A stretch of 64,000 nucleotides of DNA from SMWD01 sp964629475 (lineage in GTDB: Bacteria > Pseudomonadota > Gammaproteobacteria > Steroidobacterales > GCA-2729495), in contig CAZVQW010000008.1 of the NCBI GenBank assembly GCA_964629475.1, positions 1-64,000 on the forward strand, in the 5' to 3' direction. Under the pieces are notes generated by a model. That model was not told the origin of the DNA and searched no databases. It saw only the letters and a program-made list of their open reading frames with translations. Shown piece by piece: positions 1-8,812 of this stretch (its first letter is position 1; each line of letters begins with the position of its first letter). Made by a program: the position numbers and the translations under genes.

Positions 1-13
1 AACTGTATTTTAA

Positions 14-322
14 CCGTTCCACCTGATCTTCAGGACTTTTTCTACAGCCTCAACGGTAACCGGAGGCGTGCTGACGACGTGGAGCGCCGGCGCATCCATC
101 GATCTCGCGGATACCGCCGGTTGGGGCACGGACACGAAGGTGACCATGACGCTCGAAAATTTACTGACCGCACAGACGGTGACTTCAGGTGAAGTCGCGT
201 TCATCGAAAAGAAATTCGAGGGCGTCGGCATCATCGTCAATCCGATACCGATACCGGGTGCTGTCTGGTTATTCGGATCGGCGCTGGGTTTACTGGGCTG
301 GATGCGACGCAGAGCCAACTGA
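14..322 (+). CDS. PEP-CTERM/VPLPA-type surface protein, C-terminal part
   Basis: The C-terminal part of an exported protein that ends in an exosortase-type sorting signal: a PIPG-type motif, a hydrophobic helix (AVWLFGSALGLLGW) and a short basic tail (MRRRAN). Such signals are cleaved by exosortases, and the proteins are usually linked to extracellular polysaccharide. The body closely matches the paralogue about 600 bases downstream (shared GEVAFIEKKF and near-identical tail), so this is a tandem duplication. The frame is open only from base 14, because TAA lies in frame at 11-13. Homology to the paralogue seems to begin just after that stop, so the gene may be frameshifted or interrupted upstream; the window edge hides the rest. 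Confidence 0.6.
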   Translation, partial: PFHLIFRTFSTASTVTGGVLTTWSAGASIDLADTAGWGTDTKVTMTLENLLTAQTVTSGEVAFIEKKFEGVGIIVNPIPIPGAVWLFGSALGLLGWMRRRAN

Positions 323-561
323 TTGCCTGGCAACTTTGAGTGCAGGCACTGTTTTTTTACATAACAACGAAAATAGACCTTTCATAAACTATAAGAATTG
401 AATTAGGATAAATTACAGAAAGACTGACCATCCCGATGACGCAACTTCGCGCTGGTCAACATAAAATAACTAGACAACAAGCAGATAAATTGACTCACTT
501 CTAACTGCACACCTGTGCATCGAAGCAGTCGAGATGTCTGAAAATTAAGGGGAACTGTCTA

Positions 562-1249
562 ATGACCAGAGCGCTTACTCTCGCACTGTTGCTATTTGCA
601 GCCACAGCCAATGCGGCGACTGTCACCGAGTTCGGTAGCGACGTCAAATTCACCTATGACGACGCATCAATATATGGCTCGGCAACTGTTATCGGCAACT
701 GTTATCGGCAACACGATATTTTTCACGCCGTCGACCTTCAAGGCCGAATCGCTGGATGGTGTCGGACCTGCTGTAACGGCAGATACTATCGACATCACGA
801 TTGAAGTCACGTCGTCCGGACTTGCAATAGACAGTCTTCTGTATTTGGAAGACGGTGACTATAAACTCACCGGTAGCGGCGCCTCAGCAAGCGCCGTCGG
901 CGATGTTTCGATCGACAGCCTGACCAGCGCGTACTCCGATACCTCTGCATTCAGCACCGGGGCGCTGGCGGGGACAGGCGGTACGTTAGCCGCCTGGTCG
1001 GCGAGTACGTCCGTGGATCTCGCCGATACACCTGGATGGGATACGGACTCGAAGATCCTCGCATCAATCACCAATATACTCACTGCAGACACACTGAGCG
1101 CGGGTGAAGTGGCGTTCATCGAGAAGAAATTCGCAGGAGGGGCAACGGGGCTGACGATAATGATGGCGCCGATCCCGGTCCCGGCAGCCGTCTGGCTGTT
1201 CGGCTCGGCACTGGGTCTGCTCGGCTGGATGCGACGTAAAACATCCTGA
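562..1249 (+). pseudogene. PEP-CTERM/VPLPA-type surface protein, frameshifted by a 13-bp duplication
   Basis: The gene opens with a clear signal peptide (MTRALTLALLLFAATANA). It ends with a PVPAAVWLFGSALGLLGW hydrophobic segment and an RRK tail, the exosortase sorting signal. The signal-peptide frame and the sorting-signal frame differ. The switch falls on a perfect 13-bp tandem repeat at 683-708. Removing one copy gives one continuous 224-residue protein reading GSATVIGNTIFFTPSTF across the junction. As written, the product stops after about 80 residues and would lack its anchor signal. It is paralogous to the fragment at the left edge. Function of the mature domain is unknown; it is probably a surface or matrix protein. 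The frameshift may be a real slipped-strand event or a sequence error. Confidence 0.75.
683..708. repeat. 13-bp perfect tandem duplication causing a frameshift
   Basis: Two adjacent copies of CGGCAACTGTTAT (683-695 and 696-708), followed by a partial third start (CGGCAAC). Because 13 is not a multiple of three, the extra copy shifts the reading frame of the PEP-CTERM gene. Confidence 0.95.
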
Positions 1250-1271
1250 GCAACATCGAAGATCCAATATC

Positions 1272-1300
1272 AAAAACCCGCCGAAAGGCGGGTTTTTTTT
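1272..1300 (+). terminator. Rho-independent terminator
   Basis: A stem ACCCGCC/GGCGGGT with a GAAA tetraloop, preceded by an A-run and followed by eight T residues. It lies 23 bases after the PEP-CTERM gene. The A-run means it could also end transcription arriving from the convergent minus-strand decarboxylase gene. Confidence 0.9.
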
Positions 1301-1320
1301 GACTCAATGAAATACCCAAT

Positions 1321-2961
1321 CTAATCGATACGCCAGTTCCTGACCAATTCACCCCAACGTTTGTCAACAGCTGCAAATGCATTGGGAATATCGGTTTCGA
1401 GCAATGTTCGGTTCATCGGTGGAAAGCTCTTTCGACCACCCTCTTCCGGCCACTGACGTGTGGCATCGATAGCAATCTTGCTGGTCTTGCCGCGTTGAAT
1501 TGCACTGGGATCTAGCGGGAACCCTCCCCGTGGCGCATAGATATGCGTGGCATTGGCCGGCTGCCAGCGAGTGCCGAGGGCCGCGAGCATCTGTTCCTGA
1601 TTCGTGACATCCAGATCCTCATCCACGACGATGACGATCTTGGCAAAAAATGTTTTCTCTGCGATATGGCGTGCGATTTCCAGCCCCTGTCCCGGCCGTG
1701 TTTTGCGAATACTGACAAAGGTCACGCTGACCGCACGATTGTCGCTGTAGTAATCGACGATATCCGGGAAATCTTTCCGCAGTGCAACCAATGGCAGGGC
1801 ATGACTCGCCGCCGTCAACGGACCGCGCTGAGAGCCCGTAAAGTTATGCATGACCCACGGATCAGGACGATGGCTGATCGCTGTCACACGCATCCAGAAC
1901 TGCTCTTGCTTGACGCCGCTCATGTAACCGGCCATCTCCCCATACGGGCCTTCCGGCCGCAGATCATCGAGCGGTATCTCCCCCTCTATGATCATCTCCG
2001 CATATGCCGGAACGCGATGTTCATTCGTCAGACTCTTGACAACTTCAACGGGCCGGCCGGCCAGCCCGCCGGCCACGGCGATCTCGTCTACCGGTCCGGC
2101 CCTGCGATCGACCATGCGGTTGCCACTGACGATCCACAGGTACGGGTCGGCGCTCAACGCGATCGATACGCGGGCGATTTTCTCGCCTCTTTCCCGGGCA
2201 GCCATCAAATGCCGGTAGCCGGTCTGTCCGGGTTCCGAGTTCACAGCGATCTCACGCGAACCGCGCAGGTGACAACGATAGGTACCGAAGTTCGTGCCAT
2301 CCTTCGGATCATGGGTAAACACCATGCCCGTCGTGATGTAACGACCCGCATCGCCCGGATTACCCTGGATGAATGGAAATGCCGTCAGATCGATGTCGTC
2401 GCCGGTGCGAATGATCTCTCGGCACGGCGCGTCCGCAGATGACACCTCGACGGGTGCGATCGTCGGGAAGCGGCCGCCATTTGCGGCAAGGATTGTTTCG
2501 AAATGATCGCGCGCCTTGCGGTAACTGGCAAACGGCTCTTTGACAAACGGGCCGCCGTCAACCGGCTCGAGGCCGAAAGCCAGGCATTCTGCATGCAGGT
2601 GCCCACTCTCGTTGACTATCAATGGGCCACGGACCCACTGACCATCGATGCGCAGCTTATCGAAGATCAGCGTCGGCGCACCATTCATGCCGTGCTGATC
2701 GCGGAACCGGTACCACAACGCTGCTGCCTCGTATGCGTCCTGATCGGCACGGGGAATCCGGACCACGAGTCCGTGCGCTTCCAACGCCGCGATGTAATCA
2801 CGGAAATTATTGAACGGCGCATGCGGCACATGGTCGCCTGTCTTTGATGCCTTACCCGTTGCGGCCTTGGCACCATCAACGCCGAGCGCGGCCAGACCCA
2901 GGCCGGTGCCGATCAGGTCACGGCGTGATAAAGATGTATCAGGAAACTCTTTGCCGCCCAT
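1321..2961 (-). CDS. UbiD-family prFMN decarboxylase with Tat signal
   Basis: A 546-residue UbiD-family protein. The family uses prenylated FMN to (de)carboxylate aromatic or unsaturated acids. The conserved glutamate-rich stretch is seen at residues 322-342 (E322, E326, E328, E337, E342; PEGPYGE), and an upstream NFGTYR segment probably supplies the active-site Arg. Unusually, the N-terminus is a twin-arginine signal: SRRDLIGTG at 12-20, a hydrophobic LGLAALG and an AKA cleavage site, predicting folded export to the periplasm. The ATG at 2961 is preferred over an upstream TTG because CAGGAG lies 8 bases upstream. No UbiX flavin prenyltransferase is in the window. Substrate unknown. Confidence 0.85.
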   Translation of the reverse strand: MGGKEFPDTSLSRRDLIGTGLGLAALGVDGAKAATGKASKTGDHVPHAPFNNFRDYIAALEAHGLVVRIPRADQDAYEAAALWYRFRDQHGMNGAPTLIFDKLRIDGQWVRGPLIVNESGHLHAECLAFGLEPVDGGPFVKEPFASYRKARDHFETILAANGGRFPTIAPVEVSSADAPCREIIRTGDDIDLTAFPFIQGNPGDAGRYITTGMVFTHDPKDGTNFGTYRCHLRGSREIAVNSEPGQTGYRHLMAARERGEKIARVSIALSADPYLWIVSGNRMVDRRAGPVDEIAVAGGLAGRPVEVVKSLTNEHRVPAYAEMIIEGEIPLDDLRPEGPYGEMAGYMSGVKQEQFWMRVTAISHRPDPWVMHNFTGSQRGPLTAASHALPLVALRKDFPDIVDYYSDNRAVSVTFVSIRKTRPGQGLEIARHIAEKTFFAKIVIVVDEDLDVTNQEQMLAALGTRWQPANATHIYAPRGGFPLDPSAIQRGKTSKIAIDATRQWPEEGGRKSFPPMNRTLLETDIPNAFAAVDKRWGELVRNWRID

Positions 2962-2973
2962 ACTCAATTCTCC

Positions 2974-3041
2974 TGTGGGAGCGGCTTTAGCCGCGATTGT
3001 CTTGAATTCATGTGCCCATCGCGGCTAAAGCCGCTCCCACA
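2974..3041. repeat. REP-like inverted repeat pair
   Basis: Two 24-base copies of the same palindromic unit in opposite orientation (2974-2997, TGTGGGAGCGGCTTTAGCCG...; 3018-3041, its complement), 20 bases apart. This matches the general form of dispersed gammaproteobacterial REP elements (GTGGGAGCGG...CCGCGAT), which are moved by RAYT transposases. It separates the UbiD gene from the transporter operon. Confidence 0.8.
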
Positions 3042-3073
3042 ACATATCACTCCCGCATTAACTCTAGAGGCAG

Positions 3074-4300
3074 CTACTCGTGCTGTAACGCCCGGATCGG
3101 GTCCATACGCGCCGCACGCAATGCCGGCCAACTCGCGAACAACAGGTTTAGCACAAACGCCATGATGACAGCCAGTGCAGCATTGAACGAATCGAACACA
3201 AACATGAGACCGGTCTGCTCAGCCGTGATGCGACTCGCCCACCAACCGAACCCGAGTCCGAGCACAACACCAAAGGTCGCAAGCACGGTGGCCTCGAACA
3301 CGAACTGGAAAAAGATATCCGGTGCCGTCGCGCCGAGTGCGCGTCGCGTGCCGATCTCCTTCGTCCGGTCACGCACGGAAATCCAGGCGATGGCAAGAAT
3401 GCCAAGTCCGGCCACGACCAGTGCACTGAAACCGATCCAGCGCACGAGGAAGCCCAGCCGTTCGCTCGACGCCAATTGCGTATCAATCAGTTCACGCTGA
3501 CTTTGCACCTGGAAATCGTCGGGCCGGAATTTCGAGATCCGGTGCCGGGTACGCAGCAGTTCGACGATGCCGCGCTCGGCCTGCGCCATATTTTCGACGT
3601 CGGGAATCTCGAACAACATGGAATTGTAGTAATCGATATTCAGCAGCCGTCGCATCGCAGCCGTCAGCGGCACGAAAACCTGCCCATCCTCATTCGTGTC
3701 GTCGAGTCCCGAGCCACGTTCGGTGAGAACGCCGATGACCTCAAACGGCACGCGATTGATAAACAGGCGCTCGCCGACAGGCTGCGCATCACCGAACAGA
3801 TCGAGTGCGGCCGTGTGGCCGAGCAATGCCACGCGAGCTGAACGTTTGATGTCATCGGCACCGAATAAATCGCCGCGGGCCGGTCGCCATGACTTCATTG
3901 GAAAGTACGCCGGCTCGACGCCGACGACCGGTGCGACTTTCGACAGGAAGCCAGCTTTGAGGCGCAACGGCGCCGAAACACGTGCCGACGAGCGTACCGG
4001 GCCGAGGAATTCGCGGCGCAGTGCGATGTAATCTGCCTCGATCAGGGTCGACACAATTGCACCGGTTCTCTCGCGACCGGCGATGGCCTGGCTTTGCTTT
4101 GCCGACACGACAATGACATTTGTACCGAGCCGGCGAATCTGCTCGAGAACCTGCTGTTGTCCACCCGATGCATAATTAACGGCGGTAATCGCCCCGGCAA
4201 CGCCAAGCGCCGCACAGGAGATGACAAGCGTCGAACGCAACCGGAAGCGTCCCAGCTGACGCCAGCCGCTCTGCACCAGGTACAGGCGGGTGCGGCGCAC
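3074..4300 (-). CDS. MacB-like ABC transporter permease (second permease)
   Basis: A 408-residue FtsX/MacB-type permease: one N-terminal membrane helix, a large periplasmic MacB-PCD-like domain, and three C-terminal helices ending in AALRAARMDPIRALQHE, the usual end of this family. The GTG start follows the stop of the preceding permease gene by one base. It is the last gene of the five-gene operon running from 7793. MacB-type systems drive extrusion from the periplasm rather than classic membrane transport. The two permeases probably form a heterodimer with the shared ATPase. Substrate unknown. Confidence 0.85.
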   Translation of the reverse strand: MRRTRLYLVQSGWRQLGRFRLRSTLVISCAALGVAGAITAVNYASGGQQQVLEQIRRLGTNVIVVSAKQSQAIAGRERTGAIVSTLIEADYIALRREFLGPVRSSARVSAPLRLKAGFLSKVAPVVGVEPAYFPMKSWRPARGDLFGADDIKRSARVALLGHTAALDLFGDAQPVGERLFINRVPFEVIGVLTERGSGLDDTNEDGQVFVPLTAAMRRLLNIDYYNSMLFEIPDVENMAQAERGIVELLRTRHRISKFRPDDFQVQSQRELIDTQLASSERLGFLVRWIGFSALVVAGLGILAIAWISVRDRTKEIGTRRALGATAPDIFFQFVFEATVLATFGVVLGLGFGWWASRITAEQTGLMFVFDSFNAALAVIMAFVLNLLFASWPALRAARMDPIRALQHE

Positions 4301-4301
4301 G

Positions 4302-5525
4302 TCAGGAACTCAGCGCATCGATCGGATCGATATTGGCCGCCTTCCAGGCAGGCTGCAGGCCAAACACGAGGCCGATACTGACCGACACGAGTACCGCGAG
4401 CCCGATCGTGTCCCAGATCAGGACCGGTGTCAGATCCTGCTGGATCGCGGCCAGCATGGCTCCACCGACGCCGAAGGCAATACCGATCAGGCCGCCGATG
4501 ACCGAGACCACCGCTGCTTCGATCAGAAACTGCAGCATGACATCCGAGCGTGTTGCACCGACCGCACGGCGCACGCCGATCTCACGGCGACGCTCCGAGA
4601 CGGCAATCAACATCAGGCTCATGATGACCGTACCGCCGATGATCATCGCAATGAGTGCAACGCCGGTCAGGACCGTGCCGAGCGTCGAGCTGACTTCTGC
4701 GATTTGCTCGATGTTGGCGCGCGAATCCGAGATCGTAAAATCATCCTCGACCGGCGGCACGATGCCGTGGCGTTCGCGCAGGATCGTCTTGATCGATTCG
4801 ATCGCCGGCCCGGGACGATCCGGATCCTCGAGTTGAGCCGTGATCGTCGTCAGGTAATCGCGGTTAAACAGGCGTCTTGATGCCGTCGTGACAGGGATGA
4901 AGACGATCCCGTCGAGACTGCTGCCACCCGGCCCGGCGCCGCGCGACACGAGTATGCCCTTGACCTCGAACGGCACGTTGCCGATGCGCAGTTGTTTGCC
5001 GATCGGATCCTCGTTTGGAAACAGCCCGGTCACAATATCCTGGCCGATCACGGCGACGCGAGCCACGCTCGCTACATCGTCCTGCGTGATGATGTCACCG
5101 GTCTCGATAAAATAACTGCGCATCTCGAGCCAGTTTTCCGAAATACCGTAAATCGCCGATACGGTGATGTTGTCCCGGTACTTGACGTCGATGTCGAATG
5201 CATTCTGTACTTCGGCAACCTGCAGCACACCGTCGGCTTCATCGGCAATGGCCGCCGCGTCGGAAAACTTCAGCACCGGCTCTACCGTCGTCAGCGACGG
5301 CATGCCGCGCGTACTCGCCGCACCCGGCACGATATTGATGACATCGTAAGTGCCGACCATACGCTTGAACTGGCGTAACGTTTCCTGTCGAGTCGCTTCG
5401 CCGATCGACGCCATCGCCGTCAGCGACGCAATGCCGATCGTGACACCGAGCATCATGAAGAAGCTGCGCAACGGATTGCGGAACAATGTGCGCAATGCGA
5501 GCCTGAATGTCTGCAGCAAATTCAT
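4302..5525 (-). CDS. MacB-like ABC transporter permease (first permease)
   Basis: A 407-residue MacB/FtsX-family permease. It starts MNLLQTFRLALRTLFRNPLR, the usual cytoplasmic lead into the first helix, then has a periplasmic domain and three C-terminal helices ending ANIDPIDALSS. The ATG at 5525 overlaps the TGA of the ATPase gene (TGATG), which supports this start over longer readings into the ATPase. It is homologous to the next permease, so the pair probably works as a heterodimer. The separate ATPase differs from E. coli MacB, where ATPase and permease are fused. Confidence 0.88.
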   Translation of the reverse strand: MNLLQTFRLALRTLFRNPLRSFFMMLGVTIGIASLTAMASIGEATRQETLRQFKRMVGTYDVINIVPGAASTRGMPSLTTVEPVLKFSDAAAIADEADGVLQVAEVQNAFDIDVKYRDNITVSAIYGISENWLEMRSYFIETGDIITQDDVASVARVAVIGQDIVTGLFPNEDPIGKQLRIGNVPFEVKGILVSRGAGPGGSSLDGIVFIPVTTASRRLFNRDYLTTITAQLEDPDRPGPAIESIKTILRERHGIVPPVEDDFTISDSRANIEQIAEVSSTLGTVLTGVALIAMIIGGTVIMSLMLIAVSERRREIGVRRAVGATRSDVMLQFLIEAAVVSVIGGLIGIAFGVGGAMLAAIQQDLTPVLIWDTIGLAVLVSVSIGLVFGLQPAWKAANIDPIDALSS

Positions 5526-6256
5526 CAGCGTCCCTGCTCCGTTGCCGACGGTGCTGCAGATCGGCCGGGCTTGCTCTTGCTGTCTGAGGCGATAACACCG
5601 TCTCGAATCAGGAGTTCCCGCTGCGCGAATGCGGCCGTCTCCTCGTCGTGCGTAACGAGAATAATGGTCCGCCCCTCGGCGCACAATTCACTCAACAGCT
5701 GCATGATCGAGCGGCCGGATGCCGAATCGAGGTTGCCGGTCGGCTCATCGGCCAGCAACAGCGGCGGATCGTTCATTAACGCCCGCGCAATCGCGACACG
5801 CTGTTGTTCGCCGCCCGACAATTCGGTCACGAAGTGCCTGCCGCGCTCGCCGAGGCCGACTCGTTCGAGCAATGCGGCGGCCTTGTTCTCATCGATGCGC
5901 TGGCCACTGTACAAGGCCGGAACCTCGATGTTTTCGAGTGCCGTCGTTCTCGGCAACAGGTTAAAACCCTGAAAGATGAAGCCGATGCGACGACAACGCA
6001 GCTGCGAGCGTTGCACATCCGAATAATCGGACACATCCTCGCCGACGAGCCGATAGATACCGGAAGTCGGCGTATCCAGGCAGCCGAGAATATTCAACAA
6101 TGTCGACTTACCGGACCCGGATGCACCACGCACCGTGACAAACTCACCCGCGTCAATGGTAAACGAAACATCCTGCAAAGCTTCGACCGGTGAGCCGTCG
6201 CCACGTCGATAAGTCTTTGCAAGGTTGGCGATTTCAATCATCCGGTTATCTCTCAT
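5525..6256 (-). CDS. ABC transporter ATPase, LolD/MacB type
   Basis: A 243-residue nucleotide-binding subunit with Walker A (GASGSGKST), Q-loop (FQGFNLLP), signature (LSGGEQQ), Walker B (LLLADEP) and H-loop (THD). It powers the two FtsX-type permeases encoded next. The start overlaps the adaptor stop (ATGA at 6256), so the operon is translationally coupled. The last 25 residues form a poorly conserved charged tail. Confidence 0.9.
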   Translation of the reverse strand: MRDNRMIEIANLAKTYRRGDGSPVEALQDVSFTIDAGEFVTVRGASGSGKSTLLNILGCLDTPTSGIYRLVGEDVSDYSDVQRSQLRCRRIGFIFQGFNLLPRTTALENIEVPALYSGQRIDENKAAALLERVGLGERGRHFVTELSGGEQQRVAIARALMNDPPLLLADEPTGNLDSASGRSIMQLLSELCAEGRTIILVTHDEETAAFAQRELLIRDGVIASDSKSKPGRSAAPSATEQGR

Positions 6257-7329
6257 CCCCGTGCATCCTGTCCGGCGCCGGATTGCGGCACGATCGCTAC
6301 GCGATCTCCCGGCGCAATACCCTGGCGAATCTCGGTGAATCCGGTATCGCGCGTGCCGATCGTGACCGGGTGCCGCACGAGTTCACCGCCCTCATCGATG
6401 AAAACATAGCGCGCAAAACCATCACGCAGCACCGCGCCGGTCGGCAACACGACGGCCTCGCGCTCGGCCGTCCGAATCGACACATTTGCCGTCATGTCCG
6501 GCTTCAATACGGATCCATCCGATTCGATATCGATCATGACCTCAAAATTTACGACGCCGGAAATGATCGTACCCGTCGGCGCGACCTGCTTGACGGTCCC
6601 GGAAAAATCTATCGCCGGATAAGATTCGACCGTGAACAGCACCTCATTGCTTTCCTCTATCGTGCCGATATCCGTCTCATCGACCATCGCAACAACTTCG
6701 AGTGCATCATCGGCAATAATCGTCACGAATGTCGGTGTACTGAACGCCGCGGCCACCGTTTCACCTTTTTGCGTCGAGACCGATGCGATCGTACCCGTAA
6801 TCGGCGCCCGGATGGCAGCATAACCGAGATCCGTCTCGACAACCTCGGCGTCACGCCGTGATTTTTCGAGCCGTGCTCGGGCATCGGCCAGGTCGAGCGT
6901 CCGGTCTTCGACCTCGGTACGTGCGACGAGTTTCTTGACATCAAGCTCCTGCGCGCGTGCCAGTTCAACCTTCGCCCGCTCGACCTCCTGTTCGATGACG
7001 CGAATCTGCGCCTGCGCCTGTGCAAGCCGCGCCTCGAGACTGCGCGAATCGATTCGCGCGATGACATTGCCCTGTTCGATCTTCGAACCGACTGTGACGT
7101 TCAGTTCCTCGACGATGCCGGACAATTGCGACCCGACGCGCACCTCGGCACCGACGCGCAGGCGGATAACGCCAGTTGCCAGCACCGTGGACGCGATTGT
7201 GCGACGCTCCGCAACAACATATGTCGTTTCGCCCGCGACAACATCGTCGATATTTGCCGTCGACTGCCAGTACAGGCCGCCGGCAGCAATGATCGCAATA
7301 ATGCCGACCGTGACGAGGACACCCTTCAT
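6253..7329 (-). CDS. MacA-like periplasmic adaptor (membrane fusion protein)
   Basis: A 358-residue HlyD/MacA-family adaptor. An N-terminal anchor helix (VLVTVGIIAIIAAGGLYW) is followed by a lipoyl-like half (GSQLSGIVEELNVTVGSKI), a coiled coil from about 100 to 165 rich in Ala, Glu and Arg, the second lipoyl half (IRAPITGTIASV) and beta-barrel domains. It should link the inner-membrane ABC complex to a TolC-type outer-membrane channel, which is not encoded here. It overlaps both neighbours (TAATG upstream, ATGA downstream). Confidence 0.88.
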   Translation of the reverse strand: MKGVLVTVGIIAIIAAGGLYWQSTANIDDVVAGETTYVVAERRTIASTVLATGVIRLRVGAEVRVGSQLSGIVEELNVTVGSKIEQGNVIARIDSRSLEARLAQAQAQIRVIEQEVERAKVELARAQELDVKKLVARTEVEDRTLDLADARARLEKSRRDAEVVETDLGYAAIRAPITGTIASVSTQKGETVAAAFSTPTFVTIIADDALEVVAMVDETDIGTIEESNEVLFTVESYPAIDFSGTVKQVAPTGTIISGVVNFEVMIDIESDGSVLKPDMTANVSIRTAEREAVVLPTGAVLRDGFARYVFIDEGGELVRHPVTIGTRDTGFTEIRQGIAPGDRVAIVPQSGAGQDARG

Positions 7330-7793
7330 TACTGTTTCTCGTATACCAGGACCATGTTCGGTTTGTTTGCCCGTTCAATGGTCACAGTCAGCACCGTGCC
7401 ATCCTCAGATACTGCATGCGTCTCGGTGCGAACCACCTCTTCCCCGGGGATTGCACTCGGCGTCGTCCACGTCGTCACGAGCCTGCCATCATTCCAGGTC
7501 GATTCGGTCTTGCTCGGGGCACCCATCGCAGTCTTGTTGTCGACGGCCACACCGGCAAGATCGAGCCTGACCTGACGGGTCGACTCATTGCCCTGAAAGA
7601 CATCGGTGAAATCAAACGTCACAGACTCGGCCGTTTGCGTCACGACAAGCGTCTCCTTGAGCGCAGCCATCATACCGAGATTCTCGCCCTGCTTTGCATT
7701 CAGCTCCCAGGTGCCGGACAAATCAGTGGCAGCCTGTGCGCTGCCAGAAAAACAAATAAACAACAACGCAACAATGATTTTCCTCGGGTTCAT
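7329..7793 (-). CDS. Small secreted protein leading the MacAB-like operon
   Basis: A 154-residue protein with a signal peptide (IIVALLFICFSGSAQA). The mature part starts with LSGTWELN and continues as alternating short beta strands, reminiscent of small lipocalin-like or beta-sandwich periplasmic proteins. I do not recognise a specific family. The ATG at 7793 is chosen because AGGAG lies 8 bases upstream. Its stop overlaps the adaptor start (TAATG). Translational coupling suggests a role with the transporter, perhaps binding its substrate (inference). Confidence 0.7.
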   Translation of the reverse strand: MNPRKIIVALLFICFSGSAQAATDLSGTWELNAKQGENLGMMAALKETLVVTQTAESVTFDFTDVFQGNESTRQVRLDLAGVAVDNKTAMGAPSKTESTWNDGRLVTTWTTPSAIPGEEVVRTETHAVSEDGTVLTVTIERANKPNMVLVYEKQ

Positions 7794-7960
7794 AACCATC
7801 TCTCCTGAATTATTCTGCCCCATTCGGGCATCCGATAAGCTCCACTGCGGGTATGATACGATGCAGGCCGCGCCACCGCTATCCTGCAGGTATTGAACCC
7901 AGTCACAACAGTCTCAGATCTGGCATGCTACGCTCGTTGCTGTAATTACCGGAGAACTCC
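7794..7960. promoter_or_regulatory. Divergent promoter region
   Basis: A 167-base gap between the minus-strand transporter operon and the plus-strand DUF6159-like gene, so it should hold both promoters. The only element I can point to is the AGGAG ribosome-binding site of the minus-strand gene. Confidence 0.4.
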
Positions 7961-8797
7961 ATGGGTAGCCGATTTTCCCGCAGCTGGCAAATGGTCAAAC
8001 ACAGCGCATCGATCCTGCAGAAAGATCGCGAACTGCTGGTTTTTCCATTATTGTCGTTACTTGCCGCGTTGCTCGTATTGGCCTCATTCATTCCGCTGTT
8101 CGCTCTGGACACCGTAACGGTCAACGAGGAGAACCCGGTCAATGTCATTGCATTCGCACTACTCTATCTGGCCGAATACTTCGTCATGTTTTTCTTCAAC
8201 AGCGCGCTGGTCGGCGCCGCGCTGATCCGGATGGACGGCGGCGACCCGACAGTTCGCGACGGGCTTCGAATCGCCTGGTCGAAGGTTGGACAGATTCTCG
8301 GTTACGCGCTGATCGCCGCGACGGTCGGTGTCGTGCTGCGCGTGATTGGAGAGCGACTTGGCTTCATCGGGCGCTTGATTATCGGTCTGTTCGGCATTGC
8401 CTGGACAGCTGCAAGCTTCCTGACGGTACCGATACTGGTCAGCCGCAACGTCGGACCCGTCGATGCAGTCAAGGAAAGTGCATCGCTGTTAAAACGGACC
8501 TGGGGCGAGAACATCATCTCGAATGCCGGCATCGGACTCGTCTTCATGCTGTTTTACGTTCTCGCCTTCGGCATTGTCGTGCTCATGCTAAGCCTCGCGA
8601 TTCAGTCCGGCAACATGCCGTTGATCATCAGTATCATTGCCGTCAGTATCCTCGGGTTAATCGCACTCGGCCTGTTTCAGGCTGCGTTGCAGGGTATATT
8701 CTCTGCCGTGCTGTATCGTTTTGCGACGGATGGTCAGGACACCGGTAAATTTTCGACCAATGACCTGAGTCACGCATTTGTAACCAAGCTGAAGTAA
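7961..8797 (+). CDS. DUF6159-like integral membrane protein
   Basis: A 278-residue polytopic protein with about six membrane helices and short loops; the N-terminus (SRSWQMVKHSASILQKDREL) fits the DUF6159 family. Function of the family is unknown. It is followed 15 bases later by lemA and then the DUF2207 gene, so all three may be co-transcribed. Confidence 0.7.
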   Translation: MGSRFSRSWQMVKHSASILQKDRELLVFPLLSLLAALLVLASFIPLFALDTVTVNEENPVNVIAFALLYLAEYFVMFFFNSALVGAALIRMDGGDPTVRDGLRIAWSKVGQILGYALIAATVGVVLRVIGERLGFIGRLIIGLFGIAWTAASFLTVPILVSRNVGPVDAVKESASLLKRTWGENIISNAGIGLVFMLFYVLAFGIVVLMLSLAIQSGNMPLIISIIAVSILGLIALGLFQAALQGIFSAVLYRFATDGQDTGKFSTNDLSHAFVTKLK

Positions 8798-8812
8798 CCC
8801 GGGGAGCAATCG

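Noticed and set aside
1543..2442. Long open frame opposite the UbiD gene
   Set aside because: It is antisense to a clear UbiD domain; composition is that of a shadow frame. The same applies to long antisense frames opposite ccoN, the ABC permeases and the hydrolase-like gene.
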